A DNA stretch of 64,000 nucleotides from Tribonema minus (lineage: Eukaryota > Sar > Xanthophyceae > Tribonematales > Tribonemataceae): the NCBI GenBank assembly GCA_017506865.1, contig JAFCMP010000192.1, positions 28,830 to 92,829 on the forward strand, written 5' to 3'. The notes beneath the pieces were generated by a model that was given only the letters and a program-made list of their open reading frames with translations, was not told the origin of the DNA and did no database searches. Shown one piece after another: positions 11,767-24,389 of the stretch; position 1 is the first letter of the stretch, and every line of letters starts with the position of its first letter. The position numbers were made by a program, and so were the translations under genes.

Positions 11767-12829
11767 ATGTCTTCTGAGGACGTCGCCGAAGCGCCCGCCG
11801 CCGCCGCCCCCGCTCCTGCGGCAGACGTTGCTGAGCTTAGCGTGCCCGATGCTCTCAAGGAGGTGCTCAAGAAGGCTCTGATCTTCGATGGCCTGCGCCG
11901 CGGCCTGCACGAGTGAGTGACATGCAAACCTGATACGTTCATTTGGCGATATCTTTTGCAATGGTTGCTGCATTCTGATGCGAGGTGTAGGCAAGGCGAA
12001 CAGTCAGCGCGACAGGAACCTCTTGTGGGTGCTGTGGGCAAACTTCTGGCTACATTACGCCAATATGGCCACTGCTCACCAGTATCGCTCTTGATGCTTT
12101 GCATACCTACAAAAGACATCTTATATATTTAAATTGATGCCGGTCAACAGCTGATAGGTCATAGCAGGGGGAGAGCGATGACCAGCGTGTCTGGCATGCA
12201 CTTTAATGCATCAACGCTTGGAGCTCATCGTGATTATATTGCTGCAGGCAGCTGCCGCGTTTCGTTTGCCATCAATATGTTTGCTGATATGACCGCAAGG
12301 AGCGAACAGGTGACACTGCTGCAATTGACTGCTTTGATAACCTTCATCTGCTGCTGCTGCCACAACCGCACAGCTGTTACAAAGGGCAGCAAAAGCTGTA
12401 GTTGCTGACTGCTGGCATCTCAACCAGATAGTGTTGCTCCAACATTGATCACTGTGATGCCCCTGCAGCAATGCCAGCCACTCTCAATCATCTGTTCTGG
12501 CTTTCCTCACTTCATCACATGATGTTTGATGTGCCAGGTGCGTCAAGGCGCTCGACCGCGGCACCGCGCGCCTGTGCTGCCTCGCCAAGGACTGCGAGAA
12601 CCCGGAGTACACCCGCCTGGTCCGCGCCCTGTGCGAGGAGGGCGGCGTGCACATCATCATGGTCAACACCCGCCAGCAGCTGGGCCAGTGGGCAGGCCTG
12701 TGCAAGATTGACGCTGAGGGCGAGGCGACCAAGGTGGTGCCCTGCTCCTGCGCGGTCGTCACTGACTTTGGCACGGAGTCCCCCGCGCTGACGGTCCTGA
12801 TGGAGCACCTCCGCAAGGGCGGCGAGTAA
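11767..12829 (+). CDS. RPS12: 40S ribosomal protein S12 (eS12)
   Basis: Two exons, 11767-11912 and 12538-12829, are joined across a GTGAGT...CAG intron of 625 bp with a split Glu codon. The product is 145 residues. eS12 belongs to the L7Ae/L30e fold family and sits in the beak of the small subunit. The N-terminal 25 residues are Ala/Pro-rich and variable. The conserved body includes [17 protein letters not shown] at the end of exon 1, [32 protein letters not shown] and [10 protein letters not shown]. The ATG at 11767 is the only in-frame start that keeps the family N-terminus. The downstream UTR contains a TGTAA word about 40 bp after the stop, a possible poly(A) signal. Confidence 0.96.
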
Positions 12830-14560
12830 AGCAACACTCTGCCACATTAGCGGGTGTGTAGTGCCATGTAATATACATGGCGCACACGGTTTGGATGGCT
12901 GTCTCGCAGAGTGTCTGGCTGTTTGTGACGCACGTCCACGCTTCGCACTTTGACACTTGCATCAGGCATGCACAAGTGTTCTTGCTGTTTGTTTGCAAAC
13001 TGTGAAGACTCCTTCATGCAGATCCCTCAAATGTTGCACATTCGTGTCGTACTGCCATGGGATGCTTTGGCAGCATATGTGCCATTCTTGATGCCTGCAT
13101 CTGTACCACTGCATCCTCTCAATCTGGCCGTGTGACACTCATGCTGTATGCAGCAAGCGCTCAGGTGCTGTGCACTGGATGCAGCACTACCATGATTTTT
13201 TGAGTTCTGCCAGTCCACATGGAAGCAGTGTAGCTGTGCCAGTACTGGTAGTAGAGCCACTTCGTACCAGCTGGTGGCCCCAGACTTGTGCGCAAATGGT
13301 GAGCTTTGTTTAATTGGGGTCAGCTTCACGACTAGCCTCAACTAGGGTGTTCCATGACACTTAATCTGATTGTAACCCCTATGTGCATGTATTACAGATC
13401 ATGCAAGCATTGTAGGCCGTTCAAGATTAAATGATTAAAGCTACCTACTTCAAAGTTGAAGTAAATACTTCAGTATTTGTTTTGTCTCATCTCTCCCCTC
13501 CTGAACTCCAGTTGCACCAAGGCTGCTGGAATTTGCGCGACCACCCTGAATACTAAGCATCGATCAATGCTGACACGTTGTAAGGTGTCGTTTGTCGACG
13601 CATGTTCACCATGCAGTCAACAGGACTGCAAAGAGTGCGGTGTGCAACCAAGCCCTGTTACGCATGTGTGTACATTCCAAGCGCACAGAGCCAAAAGGTA
13701 AAGATGAATTTCTGATGATGCAGCATGATGAAGGCAAACAATAACTCACACTTGAAGTGGGACATGGTCACTGACGTGATTGATGCAATCTTATATGCAA
13801 ATAGCTGCACAAACTTGTAGCATGCAACATCAGCCGGCACAGGGGTGTAACATTCAAAGCTCAATAACCATCATGAGTGCGTATAGACTAGCATCACAGC
13901 AACAACCGCAGCTGGTGGCGTCATTTGTGAGGTGACAGCAGCAGAGACACCTGAGAATAAAGCAATGTTGAGCACTGGTAATTTGATTGATTGCGATTTT
14001 GTGTCTCGCGTCTCCGGCACTACGCCTCTTCCCTGTAGGCCAAAACACAAAGCAAGAAGCCAGACACAAACATTAGCAACCGCTCCAGCTCTTGACTTTG
14101 CTGATATGTAGGTCTGCCACCTTGCAGTTCACACTTCTGGACCAAATGGCAACATTTCTGCACCGCTGTACAAGAATGTGCCAATGAAAATAAAAGCAAA
14201 ACAAGGTAGAATGTGTTGCGTACACACACCAGACGTTTGATATGAAGCGTTTATCGATGAATAGTTGCTGACACTGATGGCCGCGGCAGATACAGCCTCT
14301 GGACTTGCGAATACTGTTGCGCACCGCAGCAGCCACAAATAGCTCCTGTATACACTCGGATTGCATAAGCTTTTGAGGTGGCATTGCAATCAGTTTTGAG
14401 CACTAAGTCATGTCATATGTGGTACATGAACATGGCCTGTGGAGCCTGTGCACGCTCTTTTTCAACGCAGACACCTTGGAACAGGCATGAGACACAGGTC
14501 ACTTTGACAACACAAAGAAGGAACACAGGTGGCGAGGCTAGGCATTGATACAGTGCACAC
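12830..14560. other. Intergenic between RPS12 and RanBP1, no supported gene
   Basis: The two neighbours converge here. Only short, motif-free open frames are seen on either strand. Confidence 0.55.
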
Positions 14561-16079
14561 TCACGTGTCCTTCGTGGTAACCGACAGAGATGCTATTGCC
14601 TCAGCTGCCTCCTGGGCCTGTGCATCACCCTCCGCCCCCTCTGCATCCTCGCCAGCAATGATCCGCGCCATGTCCTTCTTGACCTGAACACATACAAGGA
14701 CAAGCAACACCTGAGCACACTGCACCGCATCATTGACAAATGTCTGGTGTACAATTTTAATCAACTGTGTGTGGTTGCCAGAACAGCATCTGCTGAACAA
14801 AGGGGAGTGCTGAAACACGCCACTACTGCTCTTTGGCAAAAGAATCAACACAATGGAATGTGCCAAGGTGCGCCAAAATGAAATGTGCAACCCGGCGCTC
14901 CAATCATACGCGGCGTGAAGCAACATACATGCAGCCATAGACTATAATTCTGCGTGCCTGCTTCTGCAATTACCTCTTCGAACTTCTCCTTGAACTCGTT
15001 CGCCGCATCAGAAGAACCAAACCGGATGGCAAAAACAGTCTCCACCAGCTCATTGTCCACAAAGTCATAGGCGGTCCACACCCAAGACCGGTCGCTTCCA
15101 AGGTTGGGCTTCAGGACAATGCGAGGGTCAGCGACGTGATTTGCAATGATCTGCAGTGGCAGCACACGACACACAGCAGAGTGACAAGCACAAGCTGTAA
15201 GCACATGACGACAGAGCAACGAGCATGCTCAAGTGTCAAGGCGGATAAAAGTTCAGAAGTCCTTCACGAGGCTGCAGACATTTCAAGATGATTGGTTTGC
15301 TTTTGATGGCATGGCTGGCAGACAGCCAGCTGTTCAGAAAATAGACTATGGCAGGTCACAAGCAGTCAGCTGCAGGCACACGACTGCAAGACAACAGGAG
15401 GCTGCCCCAGACGACAAAAGCGTTCAGACGGATCGGCCGCAAGCACAAACCTTCATGGTCTTCTCCTGCCGCATGAGGAGGCGGATCTTCTCGTGCTCCC
15501 TGTGCCTGCAGTTTGCAACAGTCGAAAACCCGTTGTGAGTCTGCAGGTTGCACAAGGATGCTTGCAGTGACAGAAACTAAGCAAAAACTTTTATTGGAGG
15601 AAAGCAAAGTGGCTGCGAACTTACTTGAGGAACTTGACCTCGCCCACGCCGCGCTCGTTCCAGGTTTTGGTGCCGCTGCCCTTGTTGAGCAGCGTCTCTC
15701 CGAACACGAATAGCTTTGCGCGCCTGCAAGATGACGACGAGGAGATAGGAAAAACCGGCTCAGACACCAGCGATCATTGTTCTTCTTCATTTTTCAGTGC
15801 GACCGAGAGGATCCCACAGGCTACCAAGCCATGGCAACAGGTGGGTGGGGCTGAGACTCACATCTTGTACAGGACCTGCTCGTCCTCCTCGTGAGTTTTG
15901 ACCTCGACTTCATCCAGCTGTACAACAGGTTCAAACACGGTGGTGCACTCTGCCTCGGCGTGGTCGCCGCCCTCTTCCTCAGCTGCAGGGGTCTGCTCTG
16001 TGGCAGCAGGAGCTTCCTCGGCCGCAGGAGCTTCCTCGGCCGGAGGAGCCGTGACTTCGGGTTCCTTCTCGTCCGCCAT
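14561..16079 (-). CDS. RANBP1: Ran-binding protein 1 (RanBD1 domain)
   Basis: Five exons: 15862-16079, 15625-15723, 15451-15505, 14974-15150 and 14561-14683. All are in phase and give 223 residues. RanBP1 binds Ran-GTP and helps RanGAP release export complexes at the cytoplasmic side of the nuclear pore. The first 50 residues are Ala/Glu/Pro low complexity. The Ran-binding domain follows (about residues 55-185), with FEPVVQLDEVEVKT, the helix-strand block WNERGVGEVKFLKHREHEKI, RLLMRQEKTMKI and SWVWTAYDFVDNE. An acidic tail (GEDAEGAEGDAQ) ends the protein, as in the family. The start at 16079 gives the usual acidic N-terminus. Divergent from DNAAF11 with 178 bp between starts. Confidence 0.94.
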
Positions 16080-16257
16080 TGGCTTCCTGCTGCGCTCTAT
16101 CCGCCAGAGTCGTCCGATCCAGAGAAGCCTTGTGTGTGTGAGCCAGCACGAGAGACCCAACCCTAGATCCTGACAAGTGCCAGTGCCTAAACCTACTTCA
16201 AAACCAGGACTTGAAGCCCCCCCCCCCGCGGTGGGATAACGGTGAACTGCAAGAGCG
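16080..16257. promoter_or_regulatory. Putative bidirectional promoter of RANBP1 and DNAAF11
   Basis: 178 bp separate the divergent start codons. A poly-C run lies near 16219-16228. Inferred from spacing only. Confidence 0.45.
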
Positions 16258-19200
16258 ATGGCGCCGGTGATTTCGTTGGAGCTGGTTCGTCGGCGTGCAG
16301 AGCACAATGAGGGTCTCATCCACACCCTGGAGGAGATCTCATTGCATCAGGAAGAGATTGAGCGGATCAATGACGTGCTGGGGAAAAATTGCCGACACCT
16401 CAAAATACTGTACCTACAGGTGATACTGATGACGATCATCGGAACCTGGCTCTGTGCATCTCAGGAAGCAAGTGAACGCATCAGGCGACTGACCCTGTTT
16501 CCCGTGGTCTTCGCAGAACAACATCATCAATAAGATGGAGAACTTGCACCACCTGAAAGAGCTGGAGTATCTGAATCTTGCCCTCAACAATATTACCATC
16601 ATCGAGGGGCTGGGGTAAGTGGAGTTTGAATTCCCCCTGCAGATATATTTTAAGGCCATGTTCAGTGATGATGACCAACTGTACTGCTTGACTGGGCTAC
16701 GTGTCGGTGTGAAACAGGTCATGCGAGATGCTCAACAAACTTGACCTGACAGTCAACTTCATAGATCTGGACAAGCTGCAGGAGAGCATCGAGCACTTGG
16801 CCAGCTGCCCAAACCTCAAAGACCTCTACATGATGGGCAATCCAGCTCAGGTACAGTTGATAGCTTTCAACTCTGTTCACCAATGTGAGGTATTTGACAC
16901 AGCAGGATCAATGCCACTTGCCAGCAACGAAACTCCATCTAATGCATGTGTGCAATGGAGGCTCACTTCCTGCGCTCATTATGGTAGTGTTTGATATGCC
17001 TTCCAGATCTTGTGGTGCTATCAGTAGTCAACAATCAGCCACTGAAGACGGTGAGGCGGATGTGAACATCTGCTGCAGCCATGGCCCGCCCCGATGCAGC
17101 ACTGGCCGCAGTCACAAAACGCGTGCAAACGGGCACTGTGACCCCTTATTGAGCTTGTTTCTTGTGTAATACGATTGACCTTTTCAAGCTGCTGCATGTA
17201 CGGTCCTGCTGCTCCACTAGCTCTGAGAGCGTTCCTAACCATGCCTGACAATGACTGTCACAAATAATGCCCCATCAGTACAACTGTTGCTGAATGTCAA
17301 ATTAATTGATATTTGTATGATCTGCAGGCAAACTGGGAAGGATTTGCAGCTTATGTGACTGGCATCCTGTCACAGCTGGAGCGCTTGGATGGAAGGGAGA
17401 TCACTCGGTCCATGCGCATCACTGCTCAGCAACAGTTGCCAGCATTGAAGGTGAGTGTAGCGTTTGAATGGCAGGCCAGTTGTAGTCGATGGCTGTCATG
17501 ATGGGCAGCATGCCGTTTAAGGGGAGCATTGCCCACAGTGTGACACAGCAACATCTCCATGCACTGTGCACAGTGGGGAACTGGTGCCCCCTGGATTTAA
17601 TCTGGCCATGTCATGATGAGTGGTGCTTTATTGCAAGTACCTGTGATGCATATGCATGTGTACAGTGATGCGAATGCCAGAACTGATGATGCCATAGCCG
17701 TGCGGCGATAGCTGTGCGTTGTATGTAGCATCACGTGCATGTTGTCGTGTCCATCCATGTGTGCCATCGATGTCTCTCAGGCTAGCAGGACGTCAGCCGA
17801 TGCAGCAGCCACATACTGCAGTTGAAGTACATCATGTGCATGGACAGCGGATGAGAATCATGACACCAAACGGTGTCATCGAGGTGGCCCAATGCAGGAG
17901 TTGTCCAGCTTGGAGCAAAATAGCAGCACCCTGCCCTTGAAGTAATTTGTGGTCCACATGACTAAAGCAGGCAGCGAACATGCCAATAACTACCATTATG
18001 CACTGTTCAAGTGTACCTTGTTGAATTGACATTTGTGCAATTTCCCCCCTGACTAGCTCATTCGTCAACCTGGTCGCAATGGTGATCCAGCATGTGCATG
18101 TACTGTCAGTATGGTGAGTGCATGGCCAAAAGTCGGCGATCAGCATTGTGTTGTCAGTCTAGTACTGGAATGCAGAAACGTACTTAAATTTCTGCATAAG
18201 CGTTCAGCTCACCAACCTCAGCAAACCTTTTGCCTGCCACGCTACCTCTTTTGCCACAACAGTCTGAGCTGATGGCGCACGCCAAGGAGGTGCGCCAGGC
18301 CAAAGCTGACAAGGCACATGCTGCAGCACAAGCCAAGGAAGCAGGTGTGTGGTGCAATCGGCGTTGAGGCCATCCAGCGTGATGCTGGATAATGCATGCT
18401 ACCTGAACATGACAAGAGCTTCAAAGTACCCCGTGTCATGACCATTCTCCTTATGTGTGCTTGTCATGCCTTCGTTGCAGATCCATGCAGAAGCAGTTGT
18501 CAGGACAACCTTCCAAGCCGTCCAACGCTTACAGAGGTACGTCAGCATGATGGTGTTGCTATCAGTTGCAAAACCGAACATGATCCTACATGCTGATGAC
18601 GCCTGTCTATCAACCATGTTCCTTGTTGATTGCAGGCAGAGTATCAGGCACAGAAGCTGGAGCAGACTGCAGAAGAGACAACACCTCACACACCTGAGGT
18701 CAGAACACAGGTAAGCACACAACAGTGTGTTGAAGCTGAGCGCGCGTGTGCAGCTTTGGCCCGCGTGCATTCAGTAAATCAGCACTTTATCTGGTCAACA
18801 TCCACAGCATGCTCAGTCACAATGAATGCATTGTGAGCAAGTGAGTGCAAGTGTACCAGCGCTGCCCATGCCATTAATCACAACAGGGCTCTCAATGCTC
18901 AGACGTGGAGTTGACTGCACGTGCATGATGTGACTGCGCAGATATACCGGGAGTTGGCAGAGCAAAAGCGAGAAAAGGACGAGCGGCAGAGAGAAAACTT
19001 GCCAAAAGAAAGGTCAGCTTGCATTGTGTATGTAATAATGCCGCATCGCATAGGATTTCCTCCTGGCATGCACATGCTTTGTTTTTAATCCTGGATTGTG
19101 CAGCAACACATGATGCAATGATGGAGACAAGTGTTTTTATTTGTGTCGCTTGCCTCAAGCATGCGTGGGTACTTCAAAGTTACGAAATGCAAGGAACAGC

Positions 19201-22200
19201 CCTCGTCTGTGTAAATGATGAAGTCCGAAGCCAACCTACCCTACAGTGCATGTGCCCACATACCTGCACAGGTTCTCACCACAGTGGAGTTACTCAATGT
19301 TTTGTTCACCATGGACTGGTCCACCACCAGTTCAGTACTGTCCTACCCTGCGTCAGGATTGATGCTCCACTTGCACAAGCAACTACATGGTTGATGACCC
19401 AGCCTGTCCTGGTCAAAGTGCTGTTCTGCACTTCTGCATTGGGTCCACGTTGGGTGTCCTGATCTGCCTTGGTTATATATTGGTAGTTCCGTCCCTTACA
19501 TTCAACAGTGCCTCGTTGAAGGGAATGTGTCTGTTACTAGGTGACACCGTCCCCCTCGACGTGACAAAAGTGACGAGACATTGATTTCACAAATGATTTC
19601 ATGTATCACTTTGTACATCATCAGATAAGCGCTACCACACGATGGATACACGTGTAACATCACATCATGCATTACCAGCTAGGGCTGTTGCTTCGCTACC
19701 TGGTGCACCAGCTGCAGCATGGGACATCACTGGCATTGTATAGACCTACGGCATGCGTGAATTGAAGCTTGTCTCTATCATCAAGCACAAGTGCACAAGA
19801 CATGAGAAAATAGTGGCACAGCCACGCTCATCAACCTTGCTTGTACTCCGATATGTGGCATGTTCAGCACAAACCCATAAACGCGCTTGAGCAATGCCTG
19901 CTTTGAACAGTACATGTGCGACCACCAGAGTATGTATTACATTTCAAATTATTGGACTCTCGATCAACTTACTGAGGGCATGATGCCTGAATTTTATCCC
20001 GCCACTTTGCAAGAGTTGGTCTTGTTCTAAGAAAGCTTGCACATCAATGATGTGCACACATTCGGATGTATACCAGCTTGAAAGAGCTCCAAATTCTGCC
20101 TCTCAAGACCAAGCAAGCCACTCTTATCATACAGAAATTGCTGACTCCTTCGTCTGGTGAAGTAAAACAGATGATGACAGCACATGCATGCTCTCAGCAT
20201 GTCATTTTTTGCCAATCAAGCCAAGCAGTCAGTTCTCGTGATTGAACTGAGTTCACAAATGCACCTGCATCACCTCTGTCCACACAGCCAATGCACTTGA
20301 TTGTCAGTGCTCAGGAACAAGAGGCAGACTGCATATTTTAAAAGTGGATCGGCGTGTGCAGATGCACCTGCGTTCCTCGATTACATGGATTGTGCCGCAT
20401 TTGCAAGGATTGCTGTGGCATGAGCGGACGAGAGTTCACATAAAAGGTGGTCGTAAGTAAAACGTGAGCTCTATTCAGCAATGATAGATGCAATGTACTC
20501 ACTTCCTTGCTGTACGCACCCCTCTGCTGCTGCTCTTGGAGCACAGAGACTTTGAACAAGAGCACAAGGCAGCTACTGAAAAGGTGCGTTTGCTTCACAG
20601 AGCCCATGAATGTTGTGAATGCCTTGATTATGTTACAGCGACGGCTACGATATAAGAGCGGGTCCGTCCCGGCAACTTCACCGCTCGTATACCGTGACCG
20701 CTCTTATATCGGTGCTTGGGGCTTAACTAGGGTTAGCCCTAACCCTAGGATAACCCTAGGCCTACAACTAGGATTTGAAGTATAAGTAGGGTTAGTGCAT
20801 CAGTCGAAGTTGGCTACGAATTAAGCCAGAAAGCAATTGCACCGTGCGCCGTACGCTGTTACTGATCGATATGCGCTTGGGCGTTGTTGAATATCACGCA
20901 AAAGCCGCTGTTCAGGCATTTTCATGAGGCCGCTAGTGGTAGGTGGACACGATATAAGAGCGGTCTGCCCCGAGCAGCACCAATCCGCTCTTATATGGAC
21001 CAGGTCCGTGTTTAGCCGTCAGACCGCTCTTATACCGTGACCGCTCTTATATCGTAGCCGTCGCTGTAGACTATGCCCTTTAAGGGATGCAGGCGGCGCA
21101 GAGCAGGAAGTTTTAGGTGTACTCTACATTGGGCTGATTCAGAGCATCTATCATTACTTTGATTAATTGCAGTGCCATGGTGATCAGGCTTTGAGGTTGT
21201 AAGCTATTCATCATCTTGCTAATTGGAGAGAGCAAGTCGACTTAACTCTGCATACTTTTTTGCCCGAAGCGCATGAAGTAGTCGTACCAACTCTTTCCTG
21301 ATTCAGAAATGCATGTGCGCGTTGACAGGCACGACAACGTGAACTGGAAGGAGTGGTTCGCCAATGCAATGAGGGGAAGCTGGACTTCTTCTTCGACGAG
21401 CAGAGCTTTCATGGCCACTTGCTTCTGGACATTGCAGTGCCAAGGTACTACTGGTGCACCGCAAGGGCATAGCATCATTCACATGCATGGTGGCTTGCAG
21501 TGCGCTTGCGGTGCGCACACTCATACATACACACATGGACATTGCGGTGCCAAGGTACTACATTAGCGGTGCACTGCACGGGCATGGCATTGTTTGGGTG
21601 TATACTGGCTTGCGGTGCCCGCACTCATTGCCATGGGCAGCAATTGAGCACAACAAGTACGTTCGTGTGCTTAACATCATGCTGATGGTCCACTCAATGT
21701 ATATGACTTTCACAAACGGATGGCTATGTCTTGTGCACAGGGGGCTTTGCTAGGGACATTGTCAAGCACAGTTTGGACTCTGTGGTCTCAAATGCGTGTT
21801 TTTTTACTAAAAGTAGAGTCCACAAAGTGCAGTTTTTGTGCATACATGTCCGTGACTAAGGCATGATGTGCGCTGCTGCTCTTGACGCAGGTACTTGGAC
21901 TCATCCCTGATAGATGTGGATGTGCACCCGCACTACATCAGCGTGGTGATCAAAGGCAAAGTGCTGCGACTGCAGCTGCCAGTTGAGGTCCTCGCCGGCA
22001 GCAGCAAGGCACAAAGGCAAGATGAGCCAATATGATCGCTATTGCCAGAAATTGCACACAGGTCCCCAATCCAGTGCTTTCAGCTCTTAATTGTTATAGC
22101 CAGGGAGGCGCTGGTGGCCAGTGCTCCAAAGTCCCTTCTCTTTTTTGCTCGTACATGCATTTTCACATGACATATTGCACGCGAGCAACACCATGGACAG

Positions 22201-24389
22201 TTTCAATACCGCACTGGGCGAAATGTGCGCCAGCTGACTCCGTGCCACCTGTAAGCCACGCCGCACAGAAAAATGTTTGTAGCTCTGGCAAGAACAGTCG
22301 ACCATCGGTGTGCCACCAATCTGTAGAGACTCTTACTGAAGACTTGAATTTTCATCAACTGTGTCTAAAAATAGGTGTGCCTGATTGTGACACCTGTTTT
22401 GCCTGTGATCATTTGGCAAACAAGTAGTGACGCGTGTCATTTACTTGCCTGAAACACTTCGACGTGCAGAATACACAAGGCCATGTGCTAGACGGTAACC
22501 AGTACATGCGCTTGCCTGCTTTTCACAGGAGCAAAACAACAGGCCATCTGGTTATATATATGCCCAAGGTAAACAGCAGGGACACAGTTGGTATTGCGCG
22601 CCCCATACAGCGAGGACGGCACCAGACAACAGACAACAGGTAGGTCACTGCATGGTGCTTCGTACGGCCCTTGTGGATCGGATAGGAACATATATTCGGA
22701 CTCATGTGCGGTGGTAGTAGCCTGCAACCTGCAAAGATAGGTCCATTTGCTAGTGTTACCCAACCACTGGTTGAAGCCCGCAGCTTAACTTGGGGCAGCG
22801 AACACAAGATGTAGATTACGTATTTGACCGCAGTTGGGAAAGATGAAGAGACTGTTGGAGCGCAGTACATTGCAATTATAAAGTATATAAAAGCCACAGC
22901 TACATGGAAGGCCCCATCTGAGCCTGCTTGCTCACAAGTGATCGTGCGGGATAGACACGGTGCTGGGACTCTTCCTCACACCAGCCATCCCATTGAAGGG
23001 GTGGTGTTTGTCTTGGTTCGGTCCATTCAATCCCATGTTGGTCATGCTCTCGTCGCTGAGCAAACCAGGATTGGTGCTTACCTAAGGCCTCGATTCCAAG
23101 CACTCACTCCTGCTTTCGTTCGGTCAATCCAGAGTTGCACTTTAGGAAAACGAGAGCAATGTTTTTTACTCACCATGTATGTGACAAAAAGCTGGCAGTT
23201 GCAACAAACCAACAGGATCACAACACGATGTAGTGACAGAGAGTGCGCACAGTGCAAGCTCTACACCAGCATGGCATCAGGAGTCCACGCTTGAGCGGCG
23301 CAGAACCAGATGGGATACTTGTGTTGCAATGCCGGCTGCACGCTTTGCTTGCTCCACGTTTGCTTTGTTGGGTTTTTGTCCATGGCTGTGTGGCTTGCTC
23401 GAGAAATGTCGAGCAAGCCATGGACACAATTATCCTACTATTGATCACCACCAGGAAGGAGGTTAATGCCCACATGGCGTTTGCTGCTCATAAACAAGCT
23501 CGGCAAGGATGCAGTCCATTACAAAACTGCAATTTTGGACGTGATCGTAGAAGCAATGGTCCAGTGTGCACTGCTGTGTGCTGAAATAAAATTCCTAATC
23601 AAAGTTGGCAGCACGAGGCGGACTGAACTGCTGTGATTCTGCTTTGATGTTTTTGGATTTTGTTTGGTAGACGGTGGCGAATCAACAGTGAAATACTTCG
23701 TGACTATTCATTGCTTGGGTGTGGTCAATTCCAATCTCTGCCACGCCGAACACTTCCAGTACATCCAGCCACCACTGTGACCTTTCGGGCCGACGCTGAG
23801 CACGACATGCGTATCTCTGGATGATAACATGACAGAACATGCAGCAAGGAGCAGCCTGTGCAATGAGCTCGACAAGGGGACATTGAATCATATGGACTCA
23901 TTGAACATCACATGCCACCGTTGCCTATCTGCTGCTTTTTCATGTGCGACATACATACTCACTTGTACAATCAACCCACTACTGATGACCCATTTGTGCA
24001 CGCTTTCTAAAATTTGGTGGCTAGAACATCCCGCTGTTGGCGTTTTTCATGTGGTCTTCAAGTAATACAGACGCATGAATGTCCTCTCCTCTAAAGCGTT
24101 ACTGCCGATCAACGTGGTTGTGTGCATGCTCTAATCCTCAAGTACAATCCTGACTTGTTCAACGCACTGGCAAATGCACTACGTGATAACATGCAGTCTA
24201 CTGATAAGCGGTGGTGTCCTGCCATCTCACCCTGTCCACAGGACACAACCAAACACAAGCAAAAAGACTGGCAAAACTTTGGTTTCCTTGGCGGACATGA
24301 TGATGGTCGCTGCCCAACAAGAAGTCAGTGCAGAAAAATACGTCAGCGAAGATCGTGCCCCTCGTTGCGATTTCGAGATGGTCGATTAA
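16258..24389 (+). CDS. DNAAF11: Dynein axonemal assembly factor 11 (LRRC6/tilB)
   Basis: Thirteen exons: 16258-16419, 16517-16614, 16718-16850, 17328-17450, 18263-18344, 18481-18536, 18636-18710, 18942-19012, 20547-20583, 21329-21444, 21891-22016, 22529-22639 and 24242-24389. Phases agree throughout, giving 445 residues against about 466 in human. The protein is a cytoplasmic factor for preassembly of ciliary dynein arms, so this organism builds motile cilia. Leucine-rich repeats fill residues 15-170 ([41 protein letters not shown]). A charged coiled-coil segment follows, then a CS/p23-like domain ([46 protein letters not shown]). Intron 11 uses a GC donor (GCAAGA at 22017). The last exon is inferred from phase and could be absent; without it a stop lies at 22641. 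A MITE sits in intron 9. Confidence 0.93.
20634..21068. mobile_element. Foldback MITE in DNAAF11 intron 9
   Basis: A 28-bp perfect inverted repeat starting TACAGCGACGGCTACGATAT marks both ends (20634 and 21068). The outermost TA could be a TA target duplication of a Tc1/mariner-like element. Alternatively the flanks GATTATGT and GACTATGC (6 of 8 identical) could be a decayed 8-bp duplication. Inside, the palindromic unit ATATAAGAGCGG occurs at least five more times in both orientations, so the single strand could fold extensively. No coding capacity. A CCCTAA/CCTAGG-rich stretch lies within it at about 20728-20765. Confidence 0.82.

Noticed and set aside
20728-20765. Telomere-like CCCTAA/CCTAGG stretch
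   Set aside because: Only two or three irregular units, mixed with CCTAGG, and wholly inside the foldback MITE; not an interstitial telomere.
23390-23440. Palindrome with GGCTTGCTCGA...TCGAGCAAGCC arms
   Set aside because: A single 11-bp stem in a DNAAF11 intron with no repeat ends or duplication; can arise by chance.
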